Source: Filomicrobium sp.
GTDB lineage: Bacteria; Pseudomonadota; Alphaproteobacteria; Rhizobiales; Hyphomicrobiaceae
Assembly: GCA_030607105.1 (NCBI GenBank)
Contig: JAUWFF010000128.1
Coordinates: forward strand, 1-5,325
Reading direction: 5' to 3'
DNA: 5,325 nt
Made by a program: the position numbers and the translations under genes. Positions 1 to 5,325 of the stretch are shown here, one piece after another. Numbering within the stretch: position 1 is the first letter of the stretch; every line of letters starts with the position of its first letter. The notes beneath the pieces are model-generated. The model saw only the letters and a list, made by a program, of their open reading frames with translations, did no database searches and was not told the DNA's origin.

Positions 1-219
1 AAGGTCTTTGTCCTGTCATGATGCAGGGTCACGTTGTAAGAGAGTCCCTTCAGTCCGTTAGGTTTGCCGAGCTCAAACACGCAAACATCAGTGCTGAACA
101 CGTCAGTGATGCAGGCTTTTTTGGTGAATATATTAAGCTCCCGAGATTGGTCTGTTGTTGATCGAAACCTTCAAGCCAAGACCCGAAGACAATCGTGTCT
201 GGGGTAAGGAGATCTGCCT
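1..219. other. Non-coding leader upstream of the TPR gene
   Basis: No convincing coding region is seen here. The stretch is AT-richer than the genes that follow. It contains the nine-base direct repeat TGATGCAGG at 19-27 and 107-115, a run of six T at 117-122, and an AT-rich block GAATATATTAAG at 126-137. That block could hold a -10 element (TATATT, 129-134), but no matching -35 hexamer is visible 16-18 bases upstream, so no promoter is assigned. An open frame on the minus strand at 50-277 has no recognisable domain and runs into the TPR gene, so it is treated as chance. Confidence 0.5.
206..211 (+). promoter_or_regulatory. Ribosome binding site AAGGAG deciding a TTG start
   Basis: AAGGAG at 206-211 is a strong Shine-Dalgarno match. 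It lies 8 bases before a TTG codon at 220 and 17 bases before the first ATG at 229. The 8-base spacing is near optimal and the 17-base spacing is too long, which favours TTG as the start. The GAGGA at 222-226 is too close (2 bases) to serve the ATG well. Confidence 0.6.
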
Positions 220-867
220 TTGAGGAATATGAAAAAGCTGGGTTTAGGGCTCGGCGCACTCGTGGCGGCAGCTTCATTGGCTATGACGGTACCAGCGGCG
301 GCCGACACGCAGCAAGATTGCTTTGGTCCGAACGGCGGCAATCGCATCGATGCCTGCTCGCGCCTGTTGGAGTTGCCGCTTCTGCCGCTGGAAAAGAGCT
401 ACGCCTTCGCCATGCGTGCGCTGGCTTACTCGCTACAGGGTCGCTACGAGCTGGCAATTACCGACTATGATCGCGCGATAGATATCTCACCGGATTTTGC
501 GGTCGCGCTCAACAATCGAGCCTGGGCCTACTACAAATCCGGTCAGCCCAAAAAGGCTGAGTCTGATGTCGCCCGCGCACTCGAGCTATCACCGATGAGC
601 CCTCATGCCCTGGACACGCGCGCACATGTGCGCCAGTCACTTGGAGATCCCAAGGGCGCGTTGAAGGACTACACCGCGGCGATGCGTTATGGCGGAGCCC
701 GCATGGTCAAGCTCTACCAGTGCGGTCTCCAGGCACACGGCCTCTATGATGGCGTGCTGAGCGGGATCTTGTCCGAAAAGCTCCGCGGTGCCCTTGAGAC
801 GTGCGTCAAGAATCCTGGCTGCGATCCGTTGCCGGCCGATGAGGAATGTCGGCGCCTGACGTCCTGA
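220..867 (+). CDS. Secreted tetratricopeptide-repeat (TPR) protein with cysteine-rich tail
   Basis: A 215-residue protein, probably exported to the periplasm. Residues 1-28 look like a Sec signal peptide: RNMKK basic start, a hydrophobic core LGLGLGALVAAASLAM, then VPAAA|D as a likely signal peptidase I site near residue 28. Three TPR-like helical hairpins follow at about 60-92, 93-126 and 127-158. They keep the usual W/Y, G, Y/A, A and P spacing (for example LQGRYELAITDYDRAIDISP). TPRs generally mediate protein-protein contact, and no catalytic motif is visible. The tail (160-215) has YDG and the motif CDPLPADEEC; with C34, C46, C168, C195, C201 and C210 the mature protein has six cysteines, suggesting disulfides. 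The TTG start is chosen for its ribosome site; ATG at 229 would simply shorten the signal peptide by three residues. The gene is convergent with the regulator downstream. Its partner and function are unknown. Confidence 0.88.
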   Translation: MRNMKKLGLGLGALVAAASLAMTVPAAADTQQDCFGPNGGNRIDACSRLLELPLLPLEKSYAFAMRALAYSLQGRYELAITDYDRAIDISPDFAVALNNRAWAYYKSGQPKKAESDVARALELSPMSPHALDTRAHVRQSLGDPKGALKDYTAAMRYGGARMVKLYQCGLQAHGLYDGVLSGILSEKLRGALETCVKNPGCDPLPADEECRRLTS

Positions 868-925
868 GCCTCTGCCCGCGACGGACAAAAGCTTGAAGGC
901 GCTGAGCTGATGCCATGCCAGCCTG

Positions 926-1834
926 CTATGCGGCCTGGCCCGACCTCGGCGCGCGTTCTTCTAACAGTCTGAGAACGTCGGATAGCGCCTCGTCGACGGT
1001 CCGCCCGGACGTATCGATGATGGCGTCGGCCATCTCGTAGAGCGGCTCTCGTTCGGCCAGAGCGGCCTCCAGCTTGGGCCGTGCATCCTCCGCGTGGGCA
1101 TCCCCAATATCTGCGTCGCGGTTGATATCATCCAGCGACGCCCGCACCCAGACGACAAAACAGCCCGCAAGCAGCAGGTCATAAGTCGCCTTCGAACGGA
1201 CAATCCCGCCGCCGGTTTTGATAACGCCCCGCGGCAGCGTGTTGAGAACGTTGCTCAGGCATTCGTGCTGCAGCCGTTGGAACACTTCCTCGCCATGAAC
1301 GGAGAAGACTTCCGAAACTTCCATGCCGCTGGCACGTTCCACTTCGCGGTCAAGGTCCACACAAGGAACCGACAGCGCCTTTGCCAGCGCTCCACCCAGT
1401 GTCGTCTTGCCGGCGCCGCGCATTCCGACCAGGGCTACCCGCGCGACCCGAGAGGGTGGCCTGCGCCCGAACTTTTCGACGAGAAGTTGGCGCGCCTCGG
1501 CGGCCTGTGCCGCACCGAGTTTCTCCAAATGCTGGATGGCCAGCGTCTTGTCGATCGGCCGGTCATCTTCTTCAATCGTTAGGTCGTGTACGCGCGTGCC
1601 AAGAGCGTCCGCGATGCTCCTTAAAACCAACAAGGAGGCATTGCCTGAACCTCTCTCGAGCTCGGCAAGATACCTCTCTGATACTCCGGAAGTCTGCGAC
1701 AGCGCCTTGCGCGACATACCCATCTGCAGGCGCATCAGCCGTACGCGTTCACCAACTAAGCGAAGATAGGCTTCATCGCCTGGCTCCGAGCCACGTCGGG
1801 CTTCGCTCGGGATCCCATTAGAGTGTTTCGCCAT
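926..1834 (-). CDS. XRE-family regulator with shikimate-kinase-like effector domain (BoxR/BzdR-type)
   Basis: A 302-residue transcription factor. Residues 22-86 form a Cro/C1 (XRE) helix-turn-helix, with GMSRKALSQTSGVSERYLAELERG covering helices 2-3. A linker (87-128) leads to a shikimate-kinase-like P-loop domain (130-290): Walker A GMRGAGKTT at 137-145, DLD at 160-162, GGG at 208-210, and REPLY with R262. This order is that of BoxR and BzdR, whose C-terminal domain binds benzoyl-CoA and relieves repression of benzoate degradation genes. Compared with true shikimate kinases, the FRxxE motif reads FQRLQ (185-189) and the RP of the lid appears lost, so enzymatic shikimate phosphorylation is unlikely. 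The frame stays open upstream to 1969, but the extra 45 residues lack conservation-like features. ATG at 1834 gives the length I recall for the family, although its ribosome site (GGATTGGGA) is weak. The gene is divergent from the aldolase, which it may control. Domain calls are confident; the effector is unknown. Confidence 0.9.
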   Translation of the reverse strand: MAKHSNGIPSEARRGSEPGDEAYLRLVGERVRLMRLQMGMSRKALSQTSGVSERYLAELERGSGNASLLVLRSIADALGTRVHDLTIEEDDRPIDKTLAIQHLEKLGAAQAAEARQLLVEKFGRRPPSRVARVALVGMRGAGKTTLGGALAKALSVPCVDLDREVERASGMEVSEVFSVHGEEVFQRLQHECLSNVLNTLPRGVIKTGGGIVRSKATYDLLLAGCFVVWVRASLDDINRDADIGDAHAEDARPKLEAALAEREPLYEMADAIIDTSGRTVDEALSDVLRLLEERAPRSGQAA

Positions 1835-1874
1835 TCCCAATCCAATCGAAAGGTGGCCTACGCTTCGACCACGT

Positions 1875-1892
1875 GCTTGCACTTGAGCAAGC
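1875..1892. repeat. Inverted repeat, candidate operator for the regulator gene
   Basis: GCTTGC at 1875-1880 and GCAAGC at 1887-1892 form a perfect 6-base inverted repeat around a 6-base spacer. It lies 41-58 bases upstream of the regulator ATG, where an autoregulatory site would be expected, and contains one TTGCAC motif (1877-1882). The dyad is seen directly; its role as an operator is inference. Confidence 0.4.
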
Positions 1893-1907
1893 CTGCCCCA
1901 CCTACCG

Positions 1908-1923
1908 CTAGCCGTTTCTAGCC
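1908..1923. repeat. CTAGCC direct repeat with 10-base period
   Basis: CTAGCC occurs at 1908-1913 and again at 1918-1923, separated by GTTT, so the two copies are phased by exactly ten bases, about one helical turn. It lies 74-89 bases upstream of the regulator ATG, where promoter or operator elements for the minus-strand gene could sit. No protein is known to bind it, and chance occurrence is possible. Confidence 0.25.
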
Positions 1924-1979
1924 AAAGGAGCGGTCGCACAAACCTCATGACGCGCAAGTGTACACCCATTCAGGCCAAC

Positions 1980-1994
1980 TTGCACCGCGATGCA
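1980..1994. promoter_or_regulatory. Paired TGCA motif, candidate BoxR/BzdR-like operator
   Basis: Two TGCA words at 1981-1984 and 1991-1994 are separated by six bases (CCGCGA), a ten-base phase. BzdR of Azoarcus is known to bind operators containing TGCA direct repeats set in longer palindromes, so this is a reasonable candidate site for the BoxR/BzdR-type protein encoded alongside. It lies about 150 bases from the regulator start and 240 from the aldolase start. Assignment is inference from motif and context. Confidence 0.35.
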
Positions 1995-2008
1995 GCAAAT
2001 ATTTTTGC
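1995..2008. repeat. AT-rich inverted repeat GCAAA-TATT-TTTGC
   Basis: GCAAA at 1995-1999 and TTTGC at 2004-2008 form a perfect 5-base dyad around TATT, directly abutting the paired TGCA motif. It could be part of one composite operator, or a small cruciform-type site. No T-run follows on either strand in a position that would make it a terminator. Confidence 0.3.
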
Positions 2009-2234
2009 GGCGCACCGTCCCAAATGTTGCCATCAAGGAGCATGAGTTCAATTCAGAAATTGGGATTAGAGGATAATAATTGCGCCAAGATGAAGGAATG
2101 TGAGCAATACTTCCGATTGTGTGCACATGACTTTCAACCATCACAAATGCCGTTCGCTAGTGCAAAATGTCGCTTTTCCATGGATAGTAAGTGGGGTGAT
2201 GGTCAGGGATTGGACGTAAAGGCTAACGCAGCTC

Positions 2235-3014
2235 ATGCGCAATAATGTTGCTCGATCAAAACTCCTTCTCAGGCAGCCGGTCATTAACGGCTGGTGCTCG
2301 ATTCCGTGCGCTTATGCCGCAGAAATCATGGCCCATCAGGGCTACGACAGCCTGACCATAGATCTCCAGCACGGTGCGATGTCTTACGAGACCGCATTCG
2401 CCATGCTTCAGGCGATTTCTACGACCCGGACGGTCCCGCTGGCGAGGGTGCCCTGGCATAATCCCGGGCTCATGATGAAGTTGCTCGATGCTGGCGCCTA
2501 CGGCCTGATCTGTCCAATGGTGGATTCCGCGGCAACTGCCGAGGCTTTTGTCGCCGCCTGTCGTTATCCTCCGCGAGGGACGCGCTCATTCGGGCCGAAC
2601 CGGGCAACCTTGTACTCCGGCGCTGGATCAAGCGCGGCCTACGCAGCGGACGCCGACGCCGAAATTCTGTTGCTGGCTATGATCGAGACCCGTGACGGCC
2701 TGGACAATCTGGAGGCAATCCTCTCAGTACCGGGACTGGATGGGATCTACGTCGGACCCGGCGATCTATCACTGGCGCTCGGTGTGCCGCCGTCGATGGC
2801 GCCAAGCGACCCCGCCGTCGTCACGGCCATCGCCTCAGCGCTGTCGGCGGCGGAGCGACATGACCGTTTCGCTGCAATCCACACCGACGGTCCCGAGACC
2901 GCCAGGAAGCGCATCGCCGAGGGTTTCGGCATGTGCACTTTGCAAAATGATGTTCGGTTGTTGTCCGACGGCGCCAAGGCGCAAGTCGCGGCATTCAGGA
3001 AAGCTTTCTCCTGA
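2235..3014 (+). CDS. HpcH/HpaI-family aldolase (metal-dependent 2-oxo acid aldolase)
   Basis: A 259-residue cytosolic enzyme of the HpcH/HpaI aldolase family: TIM-barrel, class II enzymes that reversibly cleave 4-hydroxy-2-oxo acids, typically to pyruvate and an aldehyde, using a divalent metal. Catalytic positions match E. coli HpaI closely in spacing: H46 in DLQHG (43-47), R71 in LARVP, E151 in MIET, and D177 in GPGDLSLALG; the last two are metal ligands in HpaI. The family segment CRYPPRGTRSFGP spans 109-121. Length is normal and the frame is intact. ATG 2235 is chosen because the start MRNN...VINGW resembles family N-termini; AAAGG at 2218-2222 is a weak ribosome site with a long (12-base) gap. 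The glutamine in DLQHG, where many members have glutamate, marks a subgroup I recall as DxQHG-type. The physiological substrate cannot be read from sequence. The gene is divergent from a BoxR-like regulator and followed by a transporter, suggesting carboxylate or aromatic-acid catabolism. Confidence 0.92.
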   Translation: MRNNVARSKLLLRQPVINGWCSIPCAYAAEIMAHQGYDSLTIDLQHGAMSYETAFAMLQAISTTRTVPLARVPWHNPGLMMKLLDAGAYGLICPMVDSAATAEAFVAACRYPPRGTRSFGPNRATLYSGAGSSAAYAADADAEILLLAMIETRDGLDNLEAILSVPGLDGIYVGPGDLSLALGVPPSMAPSDPAVVTAIASALSAAERHDRFAAIHTDGPETARKRIAEGFGMCTLQNDVRLLSDGAKAQVAAFRKAFS

Positions 3015-3144
3015 CAAACGGGAACAACACGATCCGGCCTTTTTCGAAGCTCATCTAGTCAATCCCAACGTTCCATCGACATACTGCGGCAGCAGCTGTA
3101 AATGAGCGAGCGAGGGCCGCCAGAAGCTGGCCGCAAACGTCTCC

Positions 3145-3151
3145 GGGGTGA
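3145..3151 (+). promoter_or_regulatory. Ribosome binding site for the symporter (GGGGTGA)
   Basis: GGGGTGA at 3145-3151 contains GGTGA, complementary to the 16S rRNA tail, and lies 6 bases before ATG 3158. The alternative in-frame GTG at 3152 touches this motif and would be poorly spaced. This favours ATG 3158. Confidence 0.5.
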
Positions 3152-3157
3152 GTGAGG

Positions 3158-5200
3158 ATGACGCACGGCTCGTCCGTCGACAACAACGCCGGGCGCGCGG
3201 TGGCCGCGACGCCGAGGCCGTCAATCCGGCCACGGCCTTTCGCTGCTGCTTTCACGATTATCTGCGCCGCCTGTCTCACACTCCTGTTGCCGCTCGCTGC
3301 ACCCACGCTCAACGCGTTGAGCATCGGTGGGCTTCCGCTTGGCTACTACCTGGCCGCTCAGGGTGGACTTCTCCTGGTAGCTTTACTCGGTGTTTGGCTT
3401 TCGGGCCCTTGGAACAAAACGGCGCGGACGCAGAGGTTCAGCGCGTTCCTGGCTTCCTTGACGGCGTGTGGCAGCTGGCTGACAGCCGGAACCGTACTAA
3501 CTCTGACGGGCGCGCTGTTTGTCCACGGCCACGACGGGCTGCCGCTCTATCTCGGGCTCAGCGCTGGCCTGCTCGTCTCGCTTGTTTTCGTCGCTCCCGC
3601 ATTGGACCGGGTTGGCGCCCTGCATATCGATGATCTCCTTGGGCGAGTGACCGGAAGCAGTTTCGCGGCGGCGGTGGCGGGCTTAGGCATGGCCGCCGGC
3701 CTCATCATTCTGGTTTCCATCGAATTGGAGGTCGCCGGGTTGTCATTGGCGGCGGCGGCCAGCGATCCGGTATGGCAGCCCTTGGCGATCGTCGTCTTCG
3801 CCGCTGCAGCAGCCACGCTGTTGTCACTCATACCCGGACGGACGTTCTGGTACACCCTCATTGCTTTGGTGTTCATTGTCCTTGTGACGTCGATCTGGAC
3901 CCTGCTGTGGGAGGAGGCCGGGAGAGAGCCTCTTGGACTTATTCCGCAGCTCGCCTATGGCCCGGCTCTCAGCGATCTGACCGCCACGGAAAGGACCCTT
4001 CTGGTCGAGGGCTTGGGCGATCCATTGAGCATGCCGCCCTTTGGCAGGCCGTTCGTCCAGATCTCGCAGCTCAACTTCCTCGCCCTCACAATAAGTATGC
4101 TTCTTGGCGCCGCGGTTCTGCCTCACATGCTCTGGCGGCGCAAAGCCGCAGCAATGGCCGCGGCCGTTGACGCCAGCTTGCTACGCGACACCTTCCCGTC
4201 CCGCCACAAAGCCGCGTTCGGGCTAGTAATTGCCGCTATCGTCCTGACGGCGCTACCCGCCGCCGCCGTCTTCACCAAGCTAAATCTTTACCAGGAGGTC
4301 GCCAACGGGCTTCGCTACAACGATCAGCCCCCATGGCTTAGCAAGGCCACCGAAGCCGGTTACATGCGGGTCTGCGGCAACGCGTCCCCCGGCGAAGCTG
4401 CGCCTGCCGAGCCCGATGCGGCGGCCGCACCCCCTGACCCTCTGGCCAATTGCGGTGACCCTTCAGGTCGGCTTCGCATTCTCGACCTGGCGATTAACCC
4501 GTCTGCCGTAGTCCTATTGATGCCGGCCTTCGGCAAATTCGCAGCCCCGCTACCAATGGCATTCTCGGCAGTAATTGGGCTGCTCGCCATTTTCGCTTCG
4601 GCAGCAACCCTGCGAATGGCAGTGGAGGTCTCGGCCGGCTGGCTGCGCGGAACGACCGTTGGCCAAACGCGTTCTGCGACACCTCTTATTTTGCGTATCC
4701 CGCTGACGATGGCGTTTGCCGCGATCGCCTCGTATGCGGTGATCACCCTGGGCGAGTCCCCCGTCAATCGGCTTTATTGGGCCTTCGCGGTGTTGGGAGC
4801 ATCCCTGTTTCCGATGGCACTTCTGGCCGCTGCGGTGCCCCGCGTGAGCGGCATCGCACTGGGCTTGGGCGGGCTCACGGGGCTTGCGGCGTGTCTATAT
4901 TACGTGGTCGGGACAACCGGAATATTTGCCCCCCAATTCGCGATCTACTGGTCGACGGTTTCGGATGCGCCGCCTTGGTTGCTGGATGAACTAAGCGAGT
5001 TGCTCCAGACATGCGCGTCGAGCACGAGTGCCGACGAAGGCAAGAAGTCGTGTGGGCGCGCACGAGACCTCGGCCGCGATCTGGCCAACTGGTTTGGCAT
5101 TGACGGTCGAGCCGGTGCCGTTGTCGGGGCCCCGGCGGGTCTCCTTGTGGGGCTGCTGGCAACCGTGCTGACCCCGTCCTCTTGGCGGCGCAGCTCATAG
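3158..5200 (+). CDS. Sodium:solute symporter-family transporter with fused DUF4212-like small subunit
   Basis: A 680-residue inner-membrane protein with about 14 hydrophobic spans. The N-terminus (29-82) resembles the DUF4212 symporter small subunit: two spans with NALSIGG and LPLGYYLAAQG at 52-69. The rest resembles the SSS large subunit (VC_2705/ActP-like): GHDGLPLYLG at 124-133, a VGALHIDDLLG stretch near 152-162, IPQLAYG at 262-268, LPHMLWR at 321-327, and INPSAVVLLMPAF at 446-458 before the TM9-like helix. SSS proteins import organic acids or other solutes with Na+. Here the TM9 Ser-Thr motif (LSTADGLLL-like) reads FASAATLRM (479-487), so sodium coupling is uncertain. Two soluble loops (about 373-446, Ala/Pro-rich, C406 and C432; about 600-648, C619 and C632) may be extracytoplasmic. 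ATG 3158 fits the ribosome site; GTG 3152 would add two residues. It lies 143 bases after the aldolase on the same strand, so cotranscription is possible. Family confidence is good; the substrate is unknown. Confidence 0.85.
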   Translation: MTHGSSVDNNAGRAVAATPRPSIRPRPFAAAFTIICAACLTLLLPLAAPTLNALSIGGLPLGYYLAAQGGLLLVALLGVWLSGPWNKTARTQRFSAFLASLTACGSWLTAGTVLTLTGALFVHGHDGLPLYLGLSAGLLVSLVFVAPALDRVGALHIDDLLGRVTGSSFAAAVAGLGMAAGLIILVSIELEVAGLSLAAAASDPVWQPLAIVVFAAAAATLLSLIPGRTFWYTLIALVFIVLVTSIWTLLWEEAGREPLGLIPQLAYGPALSDLTATERTLLVEGLGDPLSMPPFGRPFVQISQLNFLALTISMLLGAAVLPHMLWRRKAAAMAAAVDASLLRDTFPSRHKAAFGLVIAAIVLTALPAAAVFTKLNLYQEVANGLRYNDQPPWLSKATEAGYMRVCGNASPGEAAPAEPDAAAAPPDPLANCGDPSGRLRILDLAINPSAVVLLMPAFGKFAAPLPMAFSAVIGLLAIFASAATLRMAVEVSAGWLRGTTVGQTRSATPLILRIPLTMAFAAIASYAVITLGESPVNRLYWAFAVLGASLFPMALLAAAVPRVSGIALGLGGLTGLAACLYYVVGTTGIFAPQFAIYWSTVSDAPPWLLDELSELLQTCASSTSADEGKKSCGRARDLGRDLANWFGIDGRAGAVVGAPAGLLVGLLATVLTPSSWRRSS

Positions 5201-5241
5201 CGCTGACCTCAGCAACCAACCTTTTCACTTGTGCCTCCGCG

Positions 5242-5268
5242 GCTGCGCAAGACGTATTCATGCGCAGC
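5242..5268 (+). terminator. Hairpin downstream of the symporter, possible terminator
   Basis: GCTGCGCA at 5242-5249 and TGCGCAGC at 5261-5268 form a perfect, GC-rich 8-base stem with an 11-base loop, starting 41 bases after the symporter stop. Only TT follows on the plus strand, so it lacks the U-tract of a classic Rho-independent terminator. It could be a 3' mRNA-stabilising hairpin or a protein-binding dyad. Confidence 0.4.
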
Positions 5269-5286
5269 TTGTCGCATGCCGCCGCC

Positions 5287-5325
5287 GTTGGCCCAGCGAA
5301 TACTTGCCGCCACCAGATTTTTTTT
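5287..5325 (+). terminator. Weak stem followed by T8 at the window edge
   Basis: GTTGGC (5287-5292) can pair with GCCACC (5309-5314) with one mismatch and a 16-base loop; AGA and eight T (5318-5325) follow. This has the outline of a Rho-independent terminator for the aldolase-symporter transcripts, but the stem is poor and the window ends in the T-run, so it cannot be judged fully. Confidence 0.22.

Larger units (their letters stand above)
1835..2234. promoter_or_regulatory. Divergent intergenic control region between regulator and aldolase
   Basis: Four hundred bases separate the regulator ATG (minus) from the aldolase ATG (plus), and both promoters should lie here. The part around 1980-2220 is AT-richer than its surroundings. 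TGCA occurs five times (1878, 1981, 1991, 2122, 2161), and TTGCAC or its complement GTGCAA three times (1877-1882, 1980-1985, 2160-2165). Palindromes include CACGTG at 1870-1875, GTGTACAC at 1958-1965 and GTGCAC at 2121-2126. A possible -10 element GATAAT sits at 2072-2077 (plus) with only a poor -35 upstream (TTCAAT, 2047-2052, 19-base spacer), so no promoter is firmly placed. Short open frames on both strands here (plus 1958-2245, minus 1908-2144) have no domain-like content and are considered chance. Confidence 0.6.

Noticed and set aside
87..122. Imperfect dyad before a T6 run as a terminator of an upstream gene
   Set aside because: The pairing (ATCA/TGAT with interrupted interior) is weak and is not adjacent to the T-run.
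917..939. GCCAG/CTGGC pairing around the regulator stop codon as a bidirectional terminator between convergent genes
   Set aside because: The stem is only five bases with a 13-base loop and no T-run on either side.
1094..1582. Open frame of 162 codons on the plus strand
   Set aside because: It lies entirely antisense to the regulator gene, whose protein has clear domains. The frame has no recognisable content and is explained by high GC.
1835..1969. Longer regulator start at 1969
   Set aside because: It would add 45 residues of basic, low-complexity-like sequence not expected in the family and would run through the candidate operator dyad; ATG 1834 is preferred.
1908..2245. Short open frames on both strands in the intergenic region
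   Set aside because: Neither resembles a known family, neither has a good ribosome site, and the plus frame overlaps the aldolase start. They sit in DNA that looks regulatory.
2999..3008. Palindrome GAAAGCTTTC at the end of the aldolase gene
   Set aside because: It lies inside the coding sequence, has no loop and no T-run after it, so it is not a credible terminator.
3148..3633. Open frame of 161 codons overlapping the symporter start in another frame
   Set aside because: Its translation is Arg/Ala-rich and lacks the helices or motifs seen in the symporter frame; it is a GC-rich shadow.
4875..5261. Minus-strand open frame of 128 codons starting beyond the symporter stop
   Set aside because: Most of it is antisense to the symporter 3' end and its product is Arg/Pro/Ser-rich without domains; treated as chance.

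Overview
The window looks like chromosomal DNA from a high-GC alphaproteobacterium, most likely in the Hyphomicrobiales (Bradyrhizobium/Rhodopseudomonas/Mesorhizobium-like). This rests on GC-rich codon use, the style of the secreted TPR protein with its C-terminal CDPLPADEEC motif, and the relatives recalled for the other proteins. It is inference, since no database search was possible. Coding regions are clearly GC-rich. The leader at 1-219 and the intergenic DNA around 1980-2220 are visibly AT-richer.

Layout: (1) 1-219 is non-coding leader ending in a good ribosome binding site. (2) 220-867 (+) encodes a secreted, three-repeat TPR protein with a cysteine-rich tail. (3) 926-1834 (-), convergent with the TPR gene, encodes an XRE-type DNA-binding domain fused to a shikimate-kinase-like domain, the architecture of the BoxR/BzdR benzoyl-CoA-responsive regulators. 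(4) 1835-2234 is a 400-base divergent control region with several TGCA/TTGCAC motifs, inverted repeats and a helically phased direct repeat. (5) 2235-3014 (+) encodes a HpcH/HpaI-family class II (metal-dependent) 2-oxo-acid aldolase with its catalytic residues intact. (6) 3158-5200 (+) encodes a large membrane protein, a sodium:solute-symporter-family transporter with a DUF4212-type small-subunit module fused at its N-terminus. (7) 5201-5325 is non-coding and holds a strong small hairpin and a terminal T-run.

How the genes may work together (inference): the regulator is divergent from the aldolase, and the transporter follows the aldolase on the same strand. The simplest reading is a small catabolic module in which a carboxylate is imported by the symporter, a 2-oxo-acid intermediate is cleaved by the aldolase, and an acyl-CoA-type or other ligand is sensed by the kinase-like domain. 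No box or benzoate structural genes are visible, so the effector and the substrate are unknown. The TPR gene is probably unrelated.

No CRISPR array, tRNA, rRNA, insertion sequence or phage gene was recognised. The most unusual points are the fused and compressed symporter with a degraded sodium-site motif, and the regulator whose kinase-like pocket has lost several shikimate-binding positions. Neither amounts to a demonstrated new system.
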